DNA from: Aralia elata
Lineage: Eukaryota > Streptophyta > Magnoliopsida > Apiales > Araliaceae
DNA length: 64,000 nt
Assembly: GCA_034770075.1 (NCBI GenBank)
Contig: JAVJAP010000034.1
Span: forward strand, 744,001-808,000
Direction: 5' to 3'
Part shown: positions 10,619-20,060 of the stretch, one piece after another
How positions within the stretch are numbered: position 1 is the stretch's first letter
Layout of the letters: each line of letters starts with the position of its first letter
Program-made: the position numbers and the translations under genes
Notes under the pieces: generated by a model
The model's input: the letters and a program-made list of their open reading frames with translations, nothing else
What the model was told of the DNA's origin: nothing
Databases searched by the model: none

Positions 10619-12436
10619 TGAAAGTAGTATGCACTAAGCCAATCATATTTGATATGATGTAGCATATACTTTGTAATCTTATTCATTTATTAATAAAGAA
10701 TTGATTTTCTCAAAAGGCATTTTATATTATCTTCCTGACGCTGTTATATTAAATGTGATAAACCCATAGTTTTGAGCAATACTTTTAGAATCATGATGGT
10801 GATCATGCTAATGGGATCTAAATTCTAGATAGCTCACAAACTAAAATTGTTCCTAATCGTTGGATTACTAAATTGGGGATTAGTGAATCCGGATAGATTA
10901 GTACATACGTTGCTTGCTCTTAGGAAGAGGATGATTGATCTCATAATCATTTGTGTGGAGACACTAAAGCAAGTATGTAGGTGCTTATTGGAGAATAAGT
11001 TCACTGAACGTGGCTCGCTAAGGAATACCTAATGGAGTTTTACTCGTCTGTCAATAGGAATTCCTATAGTGATAGTTGTACAAGTGATCCTTGGACTTGA
11101 GATCATCATAGTATCTTGTGTATGATGAGTTATACTTTGACATGTCCCTTCAGACCTTGTGGGTATATCAAATGGTATGATTGGGTATAATTAGTTATAC
11201 ATGGAGATAGGTGAATGATCAACAAAGAATCTACCTCGTCTAGTAAAAGATGTGAATGTCCTATGTGATTCGATAAATGATAACTCAGTAGTCCTTGGCC
11301 AAGGCAGAATGAAATTAGAAAGGAGTTTCTAATTTGCATTATTTAGAGTTGTGCATTTGGGAATTGAAATACATATAATTAAATAAAATAAGACTTGACA
11401 GTAAATCCATGTCTTATATTTAATTGGGACATTGTATGGTAGAAGGATTGAATTGTACGGTAACTATTTACTCAAAGGTTCTTTTATGATTGATGTTGAA
11501 ATCTATATTATCTGGAAAGTCGTTGATCGCTAAGGGGGCTTACCCTTATTGTAGAATAAATATTATTTATTTAAATGAATTAAATAGTTTAATTTATTTA
11601 TTTAAATAAGATTAGAATTGTTCTAATTGATTTATTCATAACCGGTTTAATATGGAGAACCTAAAGGGTCACACCGCAAAAGGAAAATATTTATTTAAGA
11701 AGTAAATGGCATAATTGTAATAATAAGTTAAGTGTATTTAATTTACTCTATGGAGATAGAATAAATTAAATAGCTTAATATTTATTATTTAATATTTTAG
11801 AAATATTAAATATAAATTAATAAGAGGAGTCTTATTATTATTATTACTTTTACTATTATTTAATTCCTAATAGGGATTGGGAATTAATTAATAGAAGTAA
11901 TCTCCATGAATTCCTAATTGGATTAGGAGCATTATTAATTAAAGGAGTTTAATTATAATACAAACCCTAATCCTAAATAGTTTAGGGAAGGGTTATTCCT
12001 ACATCTATAAATAAGAGGGGTCTTATCATAGATTAGGGTTACACACTCTTGCATTAGATTGTGGAGAGTACTTACAATTTCTATAGAGATAGAAACTAGG
12101 GTTTTGCCAAATACCCAACTTCTTGAATACTTGTTCTTCCTTGGTGGATCACCTCTAGAGGCCAAACACTTGGGTGGCTAACGTTGATCAAAGGAAGGAA
12201 TCACACCGTAGCATTCGAGGAGAACACGAAGGATTAGGAGTTGAACTTGTACCCGAGGAAGCTTTGTTCAACGAGGGTATAATTCTTATTCTCTTTATCT
12301 TTCGTTTATATCGTCAATTGAGCACATAGATTGATCTTGGTGATGGTTTGTATAAAATTTTAAAATTCGATTTTATCGCGCTTCCGCACTGTTTATGTAA
12401 TTTGATTGCATGTTCGCGCTATATACAAACCTAACA
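10619..12436 (+). repeat. 3' LTR of the Copia element
   Basis: Starts TGAAAGTAGTATGC after the polypurine tract and ends CTAACA at 12436, the same end as the 5' LTR. About 1818 bp. Its first ~670 bp match the fragment 13504-14174, the rest matches 4070-5124. The TATA box is at 12006-12013. Confidence 0.88.
12006..12013 (+). promoter_or_regulatory. TATA box in Copia 3' LTR
   Basis: TATAAATA at the position equivalent to the 5' LTR TATA box. Confidence 0.6.
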
Positions 12437-13503
12437 CCCTACCCTAGATCTGGTTCAGGTAGTATAATTTCTCATGCTGGGTTTGAATGTTGACAAATCT
12501 AGTCGTCTGATCGAGGAAATCATCTCCAAAGCCCCTCAAAATCTCATTGAGCCCTATGACAAGGTCGAAATTTTATAGAGATGGAAGAGACCATTACTAG
12601 TCTTTAGGGCCCTTTAAAACATAATGATAATTATCATCAGAGAAGGAATCCTAAAACTAATGGATCTAATAGAAGAGAAGACGTCCGAAGAGATGATGAC
12701 CGAAGAGGATATAAGGATGATTGGCTAGGCAAGGACAATAGCTCTATAAGCAGGCAAGAGCAAATATAGAGACTCTTCGGATAAAGACTACAACCCCTAA
12801 ACACCAACCGAGCTAACATCATTAATGAAATCAAGAGTGAACCCTTCTTTGAAAGGCCTGCGAAGATCAAAATGCGCCAGACAAAAGAAAAATGGTAAAT
12901 ATTGTTCTTACCATGAAGAAAAAATTCACGATATAAAAGATTGTTACCAACTGCAGTGTTTCCTCGAAAACCAAGTGCAGAGAGGAAATCTATACTGTTA
13001 TGTGGCAAACAAAGGCAGACAATCAGTCTTTAACCGGATTGCAGCACCCTTTTCCTCCAAAACACCTCAAGGAGTAGTGGATGTTATCTCTGGTGGTTCG
13101 ACAGCTGCTATGTCTGACAGGCAGAAGAAAGCCTTCGTTAGAGCTATACACCATGTATCCGAACAGTCGAAGAGTACCCTGACCAATGCCATTACCTTTA
13201 CGGATAATGATTACCCCTTAGGTATGGTCACACCTCATGATGATGCACTAGATATAATTGTACAGGTGGGTTCTATGGATCTTCGACGCATTTTGGTCAA
13301 TAACAAAAGTTTAGTCGATATACTCTATAGACATGCGTGTAATCGACTAGACTTGGGGGCATGAAGCTAGAGGTTTGCAATGAGCCACCTTTATATGGCT
13401 TCGGCAATGCTCTTGTCCCAATCGCAGGAACAATAGATCTACCATTGGTCTTCGGTACATCTCCTTAGCAGTCTTCTTGCATAATTAAGTTTTATGTGGT
13501 ACA
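12437..13503 (+). pseudogene. Tat-type Gypsy gag-protease fragment
   Basis: The open part 12825-13364 has the Tat-lineage zinc motif (YCSYHEEKIHDIKDCYQL, a C-x2-H-x4-H-x4-C pattern), a GGVVDVISGG-like linker (VVDVISGGSTAAMSD) and an aspartic protease region with PHDDALDI and RRILV. Coding resemblance continues past the TGA-type break at 13364 to about 13500 (FGNALVPIAGTIDLPL). At 13299-13307, where the catalytic Asp-Thr-Gly should be, the codons give Asn-Asn-Lys, so the protease is dead. The fragment sits between the Copia 3' LTR and a Copia LTR fragment and has no LTR of its own. Upstream 12437-12824 is gag-like in composition but broken. Confidence 0.8.
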
Positions 13504-14174
13504 TGAAAGTAGTATGCCCTCAAGCCAATCATATTTGATGTGATAAAACATTTACTTTGTAATCTTATTCATTTATTAATAAAAGAATTTATTTATTTAA
13601 AGGCATTTATTTATCCATGTTTAATTCTTATAATTAATTGTTGTGATAAACCCATAATTTAGAGCAATGCTTTTAGAATCATGATGAGATCATGCTAATG
13701 AAATCTAAAACTTAGATAACTCAAAACTAGAATATTCCTAATCATAGGATCACTAATACGAGGTTAGTGAATCCAGACAGATTAGTACATATTATGCTTG
13801 CTCTTTTGAAGAGAATGATTGATCTCATAATCATTTGTGTGGAGACACTAAAGCAAGTATGTAGGTGCTTATTAGAGAACAAGTTCACTGAACGTGACTT
13901 GCTTAAATGAACACCTAATGAAGTTTTACATACCTGTCAATAGGAGTTCCTATAGTGATAGTAGTACAAATGATCCTTGGACTTTAGATCATCATAGTAC
14001 CTTGTGTATTCCGAGTTATATTTTATCATATTCTTTAAGACTCTTTGAGTATATAAAATGGTATGTTAGGGTATAACAAAGTGTACATGGAGGTAGGTGA
14101 ATGATTAATAAAGGATCTATCACTTCCAGTAAAGGGAGAGAATGTCATATGTGATTCGATTAGTGACAACTCAG
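13504..14174 (+). repeat. Copia LTR fragment (first ~670 bp)
   Basis: Starts TGAAAGTAGTATGCC and stays alignable by eye with 10619-11288 until AACTCAG at 14174, then similarity stops abruptly. It has no LTR end, so it is not a complete solo LTR. It corresponds to the part missing from the 5' LTR at 4070. Confidence 0.85.
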
Positions 14175-14371
14175 AAATTAACATTAAGCATAACAGGTAT
14201 GAATAGAGTTTACATAAGTGGTAATAAATTAAACTCATTCATATGGTCCAAACATAACTGTTTGCTCACAAGTTCTCAAGTGTGCACAATAAAGAGAATA
14301 GCAAACCATAAACGTAATGTGAAGTTCAAAACAACGAGCTCAAAAATATTGTCTTACATCAAAATAACTGA
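14175..14371 (-). other. Probable 3' flank of the minus-strand Copia fragment
   Basis: About 200 bp between the LTR fragment and the end of a minus-strand Copia pol. No ORF and no clear polypurine tract or LTR start seen. Confidence 0.4.
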
Positions 14372-15622
14372 CTAATTAAGACTACCGGTTAAACCCATGC
14401 TAACAACATGCTCTAAAAAGAGCTTGGGTGGTAAGCCTTTCGTAAGTGGATCCGTTAACATATCATGCGTACTAATATACTTAATGACAACGCTTTGATC
14501 TTCAACTCTTTCCCTGACAAATAAATACTTAGTGTCGAGGTATAATCCAGCACCACTCGAACTGGTGTTGTTGAAAAAACTAACAGCAGAATCATTATCA
14601 CAAAATACTTTCAACGGCCTTGAAATGGAATCTACAACTTTAAGTCCTGAAATAAGATTCCTCAATAATATAGCGTGACAAGTAGCATGGTAACAAGCCA
14701 CATATTCTGCCATCATCGTGGAAGTGGTAGTTAATTCCTGCTTCTGACTTCTCCACGAAATAGGGCCCCCTGAAAGCATAAAGATGTACCCTGATGTAGA
14801 TTTCTTTTCGTTTTTACACTTAGCAAAATCAGAATCAGAATAACCAACAACTTCAAGGTTATCTGTTTTCCTGAATGTAAGCATAAAATCCTTAGTACCA
14901 TGTAAGTAGCGTAAAACCTTTTTGGTTGCTTTCCAGTGATCTAAACCTGGATTTGACTGGTAACGTCCAAGCATACCAGTTACATACGCTATATATGGAC
15001 GTGTACAAATTTGAGCGTACATAAGACTCCCAACCACAAAAGCATAGGGAATAAGATTCATTTGATCACGTTCCAACTGATTCTTAGGACATTGATATGA
15101 GCCAAAATTGTCACCCTTAACAACAGGGGAGACAGTAGGAGAACAATTTTGAATGTTGTATTTGTTAAGAACTTTATCAATATAAGCTCTTTGGGACAAT
15201 CCTAATATCCCACGAGACCTATCTCGATGAATTTCAATACCTATGACATAAGAGGCTTCACCGAGATCATTCATATCAAAATTTCCAGAAAGGAAACGTT
15301 TGGTCTCATGCAACATGTCTAAGTTATTACTTGCAAGTAGTATATCATCAACATACAAAACAAGAATAACAAATTTACTCCCACTAACCTTCAAGTATAT
15401 GCATTGATCCACTATATTCTTCTTAAAATCAAAATTACTCATCACCTCATGAAACTTAAGATACCATTGTCGAGAAGCCTGTTTTAACCCATAGATGGAC
15501 TTCTTTAGTCTACATACCATATGTTCTTTGCCTTTAACCAGAAAACCTTCGGGTTGTGCCATATAGACATTCTCATGCAAATTACCATTAAGGAATACAG
15601 TTTTAACATCCATCTGATGCAT
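14372..15622 (-). pseudogene. Copia RT-RNase H fragment, 416 codons open
   Basis: Minus-strand, uninterrupted but truncated at its 5' side. It opens inside RT at QMDVKTVFLNGNLHENVYM, with the first catalytic Asp at residue 5, then KKSIYGLKQASRQWY, and YVDDILLAS with the catalytic pair at residues 92-93. The RT thumb and RNase H follow (GYSDSDFAKC, SGGPISWRSQKQ, AEYVACYHA, CDNDSAVSF, DMLTDPLTKGLPPKLF). It is a different Copia family from 7416-10604: the RNase H end and linker differ. Gag, protease and integrase are missing; the break at 15622 falls directly against the LTR of the Gypsy element that starts at 15623. The ATG used here is only the first Met after the break. Confidence 0.9.
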
Positions 15623-17660
15623 GTATATATGATCTAATTATATGTGTGAATGCATACGGAGAGTCACGTAGAGATATTAAGCAAGTTTAGTTAGTCTAAT
15701 GTGAACTTTTCAAGAAAAACTTAAGACGTGAGGACTATTGTTGTTAAACGTTGTGTTAATTTCATTCCAACCTTGCAAGCATGAATAATAAGATTCATTA
15801 TGCCTCTAGAACATGTTAACATGAGCACCATCTAGCTAAACAAGGATTCTACCTATACTCACATGTTCAAGAAAGTGACATTCCAATTGTAAACTACGTG
15901 TTTAATGTGTACACGTGTTATATATACACGAGCATGCTTATTAAGTATAGACTAGTCTCTTTATGCGGTATCATGACTATAATAGTTGACCCTTTGCGAG
16001 ATGGATTTGATTGGCTTAAAATATAGAAGTTTCTAACACAACACCTTATAACCTTGGATTGCATTTAGCATGAGCATGTTAAGTTTTAAACTCAGACTAA
16101 TAACCTTATGAGCATGTGTATTTGAGTTATATCAGTAGCCTGAATGTTGGGGAATAGACCCGAATTGCCACCTGAATCAAATTACATTTTTGGTCTGCCC
16201 AGAGAGTGGCCCGAATCGCCAGAACTGCCCAGTTGTTTTAATTTGTAAATAGAGTCTTGCAGCATATATGTATGAATGTTTTAAGTGGTATTGCATGATT
16301 GAACTGATATACCATGTGTTTGAGCTTATGCTGATGCTTAAAGTCGAGGTATTCTAGGTTTGCTTACTCATTTAGCTAAGATGAGAAATTACGAATATGG
16401 ACTTAGTAATCATGATTCCACCTACGTGACTGTGTATTAAAAGAATGTGGTGCGTAACCACTTGTAAGAATGTTATACTAATTAAGGAACCGACTTATTA
16501 ATGATTAGGTCGTTTCAACGCAATTTAAATTAAAGATAGAGTATTTGTAGCTGAGCAAACATGGAAGTTTCCTTTAACCCTACTCAATTTACATTCGAGC
16601 AGGATGTGGTATATTGTGTAAGTATTCGAACCCTTTCTCTTTATTGAGCAAGCATGTAAAATTGTATATTCATGTATAGTACAAGTATGTGATAATGACT
16701 CTTATGCTTTATAAACTGTCATTCATATTCTAAAGTTTGGTTTAAGATTAATATCCCTTAAACCTCATTACGAGTATTGGTATTCATTAAATCAGTGAAT
16801 ATGATTGTCTAAACCATTGTTCTGGTTAGACTATTATACATGTGTTTGAAAGCTATTCAAAACTAATTGTCTTGGTGAGGAATCTTATCTACTGAGATGA
16901 ACAACTCTCAAAAAAAGGGGGGGGGAATTATATATTGTCGGGGAACCGACGTGCGCACTTATAAGTATGTGACAGTTATGCATAATCTGGGGTATTATAG
17001 GCTGATCACCTGTGTACTTGTTTTATTGGATTTTCAGTATAAAAACTGTTAATTCTAGCAAGAGTTCTTAGTCCTTTAGTGACTACTCAGTGTTCATATT
17101 CTTGGACTTGAAATGATTAGATGCAAGGATCCTATTGATATTCTTCAGTCCTTAGCGACTCGTATGTATAACAATTGATTTTTCTTATTATTCTTGAATT
17201 ATTTTTTTTTGTCATATCTTTGCGGTTTGAACTTTTTATTGCTCATCCTCATTGTATATACTTGCTGGGCAAATTTGTTGCTCATTCTTGCTTTCTTTAA
17301 ACCTTTCAGTTAAGGCAGAACGAGGTTAACCTTCAGGCAAGGATAAGGGAAAGGGCAAAACTACGGAGTAGCTTTGTTCTCCCTTAGGCAGGAGATTATT
17401 TTACTATGTTATTTTTAGTTTCTAGATTTGGTTATGTAATAAGCTTAGGCATGGATTATGTATTAGTACTATGTTTCAGTTAAATTAAAACTTTTGGATA
17501 GTATTGTGGTATCGGTTGCGAGACCTTGGGACGAGAATAATTATATTAAATCAATGTAATTTATTCTATCTTTTCCGCTGCATTAGTTTTATGTCATTAT
17601 TGTGTTAGAACGTGATGAACCAAATTCGAGACAGTGACGTCCAAATTTGGGGGCATCACA
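15623..17660 (+). repeat. Truncated 5' LTR of E7
   Basis: Nearly identical to 25513-27517 of the 3' LTR and ends GGGGGCATCACA at 17660. It lacks the first half, including the TATA box and the splice-donor-like site. Compared with the 3' LTR it keeps about 97 bp (around 16557-16655) that the 3' LTR has lost. It has lost about 50 bp of GC-rich palindromic sequence present at 26097-26152. Confidence 0.92.
17310..17371 (+). other. LTR mini-exon candidate (E7 5' LTR)
   Basis: After the acceptor-like ACCTTTCAG at 17301-17309 comes TTAAGGCAGAACG and a Lys/Gly-rich segment ending TAG at 17369. It is equivalent to 27167-27228, but a G-to-T change (GGTTAACC for GGTGAACC) puts TAA in the frame here. 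Confidence 0.5.
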
Positions 17661-17663
17661 GGT

Positions 17664-17681
17664 TGGTATCAGAGCATTAGG
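17664..17681 (+). other. Primer-binding site of E7
   Basis: TGGTATCAGAGCATTAGG three bases after the LTR end. Its first 12 bases match the complement of the initiator tRNA-Met 3' end exactly. Confidence 0.9.
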
Positions 17682-17876
17682 TTATAAACCTTAGGAGCAA
17701 GAATCCTTAGACTATAACCTTAGAAGAATTTAGGAACTAGGAGGAGATAAAACTCATATAGAGTTTTTGTGAAGACTTAGTAGCATTATGAAATATAATT
17801 TCATTCCATACAATGAACTTATGTTCTGTTTGACCTTCTGATGGAGTTTGTTGTTTTGTCTTGTGTTTGTGGCTGT

Positions 17877-17878
17877 AG
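17877..17878 (+). other. Candidate splice acceptor before the upstream ORF
   Basis: A T/G-rich run (TTGTTTTGTCTTGTGTTTG) then GGCTGTAG, with the ORF ATG starting one base later. The same AG|G-ATG layout occurs in E8. Confidence 0.45.
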
Positions 17879-17879
17879 G

Positions 17880-18629
17880 ATGTCAAGCGTGGGAGGTAAT
17901 GGTTGGATTGTTGATGAGGAGCCACGTGATATACACGTGGTGTATGAGGCACCGATGATAGATGAAGAGGTGGAGTCTGACCCTGAAGAACCAATAGAGA
18001 TAGAGTCTGACCCCGAGGAAGAACCCATGGAGGAGGAGCCTGAGACAGACCCTGACGAGACTCCTATCGAGGATCGCATATTGGGAGAGTACGAAGAACG
18101 GTTCTTAGAATTAGAGACCGAAGCTCAGGATCGAGAGGCAAAAATCCAGAAGTTGAGGGAGGAGAACGATCAGCAAAAACTAAAGATGCAGGAGATGGAG
18201 GTGGAGCTTGCACAGCGCAAGGAAGCCGGTATTCAGATGGGAGCCCTTTTTCACCGTTTGGTAGCTAGGAGCATAGAATTGGTGGGAAAGTTGGAGGAGT
18301 CCGAGCAGAGGGAGTTGTCCAAGAAGGCAGAGAAGGAAGCCCTTCGTGCATAGTTAGAGATGGAGGTGATGGATAGGATCCACTTCCAGGAAAAGTGGGA
18401 GGAAGCCAATGACAGAGCTAACGACCTAGAGGATGAGGTGAGATGCAACAAAAGGAAGACGAATAAGATGAGCTATATTTTTCGCACAGCTATGGAGAGG
18501 TTAGTGGATGGTGTGTACCACTACCCGGCAGAGCAGGGGCAGACACGATACACTATGAGTCGGGATTTGGTAGCACATATCGCGCAGCAGGAATTTATCC
18601 GTGCAGTGGAGCGCGGGATGTTGGGATGA
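17880..18629 (+). pseudogene. E7 upstream ORF: acidic, coiled-coil protein, one internal stop
   Basis: A reading frame between primer site and gag that is not part of gag-pol. From ATG 17880: MSSVGGNGWIVDEEPRDIHVV, then a strongly acidic block (SDPEEPIEIESDPEEEP) around residues 30-65. Next is a Glu/Lys/Gln-rich segment (about residues 75-150) with heptad-like spacing typical of coiled coils (EERFLELETEAQDREAKIQK). TAG at 18354 interrupts it; the same frame then continues (RIHFQEKWEEANDRANDLED) to a stop at 18627. Start choice: ATG 17880 rather than 17841, because TGTAG|G directly precedes it as in the homologous frame at 31820, where the ATG is preceded by GGCAG|G. Function unknown; not gag, protease or a known envelope. 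The homologue is at 31820-31628 plus 27582-27518, minus strand. Confidence 0.7.
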
Positions 18630-18956
18630 AATCTAGCGATTAGTAGTCTAGTAGTGGTAGTAGTATGTCTAGATGTACATCGTTATGTAATCTCCGATTT
18701 ACTGTGTGAGATACGGAATTGTTATATGAACCCTTTTTGATGTTAAGGGTAGTATGTTGATGTTTTCCCCACCTTTTATAATATTAGGGGATAGAGGTAA
18801 CATTTATAGCAGTATGCAAGAAATTATCATGATGTAACAACTTGGCATATAAATATAAATGTTTTTGTTTCATCACGGTGTTATTAAATTTCTACATTAG
18901 AGAAATACCTGAGTTATATGCTTAGAAAATAAGAGTAAAATCTTGTGTTGCAGAAA
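18630..18956 (+). other. Spacer between upstream ORF and gag, with candidate acceptor
   Basis: About 330 bp, AT-rich, no ORF. It ends TCTTGTGTTGCAG at 18941-18953, an acceptor-like sequence three bases before the gag ATG. A splice here would let gag be translated without the upstream ORF. Confidence 0.5.
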
Positions 18957-20060
18957 ATGCCGCCCAGACGTAGAATCGCCGAGTTGGATGAGTCAGTCAA
19001 TAACGAAAGGAACCAAGCGGACCCCATTCAAGGACTAGTAGACTTACTAGGAGAAGCCATGCAGGGAAGGAACAACGAACCAGTACACCCCAACCCCCTA
19101 GCTGCAACAGTAACGAACTTCAAAGATTTTAAGAGTGTAGGACCGCCCGAGTTTAGGGGAACTACCGATCCCATCAAAGCACAAACCTGGATCAAGGAAA
19201 TGGAAAAGGCGTTTGCTATTGCTCGAGTGGGGGAAGATCAGAAGACGATATTCGCCACGTATATGATGAAGGGTGAAGCGAATTACTGGTGGGAAGCCAA
19301 TCAACAAAGAGCGGGTGAAGGAGTGATAGCCTGGATAGGTTTACCACTCTGTTCTTGGAGAATTACTTCCCGAAGAGCATGAAGAATAAGATGGAGATTA
19401 AATTCTTGGAACTGAAGCAAGGAGAGATGATGGTAGCTCAGTATGCGGCAAGATTCAATGAGCTCGCATGATTCGCTACACACTATTTCGACACCGAAGA
19501 AAGGAAGGCTAGACGCTTTGAGTTAGGGCTGAAACCTTGGTTATTCAACAAGGTGTCATTTCTCTAAATCGATTCATTCGCCACACTGTTGGAAAAGGCG
19601 ATCATTGCTGAGGGAGGTAGTGAGGCGTTAAGTCAGTACAACAGGGAGAAGAAGAATAAGAATTCTGGAGGAGAAAGTCGTGGGGGAAGTAGCAGTGGAG
19701 GAAGTAATTTAGGAAAAAGGAAGTGGGATAACAACAACAATAACAACAACCGAAGCAACCAGTCGGGAATTTATCAGGGAGGATTTAAGAAAAGGGCTGA
19801 GGTATGCTCTAAATGTGGAAAGAACCATCAAGGGGAATGCTGGAAAGGGCGCAGTGTCTGTTTCAACTGCGGCCAAGAAGGGCACATTGCACCCCATTGT
19901 CCAAAGCCGAAGAAAAATCGAGGATGTTTCGGTTGTAGCTCGACTGAACACCAGATCAAGGACTGCCCGAAGAAGGGGAACACCGGGGGAAATGGCAACC
20001 AAGGGGGAAGCAAGCTAATGATAGGTGGACCAGCACAGCCCAATCGCTCGACGGCCCGAA
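18957..20060 (+). pseudogene. E7 gag with one frameshift and two stops
   Basis: Starts ATG 18957 (MPPRRRIAELDESVN). The retrotransposon gag domain is recognisable by PPEFRGTTDPIKAQTWIKEMEK and YMMKGEANYWWEA. Near 19337 a 1-base loss shifts the frame; capsid sequence continues (KSMKNKMEIKFLELKQGEMM) with TGA at 19469 and TAA at 19565. From 19589 the frame is open through an Asn/Gly/Ser-rich linker into three zinc knuckles: [12 protein letters not shown] (about 19805), [14 protein letters not shown] (about 19858) and [14 protein letters not shown] (about 19925). Three knuckles in a row is a notable feature of this family. Gag assembles the particle and binds the RNA; this copy cannot make a full-length protein. 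Confidence 0.88.

Larger units (their letters stand above)
4070..12436 (+). mobile_element. Ty1/Copia retrotransposon with truncated 5' LTR
   Basis: Layout: truncated 5' LTR (4070-5124), primer-binding site, about 2 kb of non-coding leader, gag remnant, pol with four internal stops, polypurine tract, complete 3' LTR (10619-12436). The domain order protease-integrase-RT-RNase H is Copia-specific. The left end is lost, so no target-site duplication can be checked. One gag-pol frameshift, four in-frame stops and loss of most of gag make the copy non-functional. Confidence 0.9.

Noticed and set aside
17737..18079. Ser/Gly-rich minus-strand frames opposite the upstream ORF of E7
   Set aside because: Mirror of the acidic codons; the plus frame has a homologue in E8, the minus frames have not.
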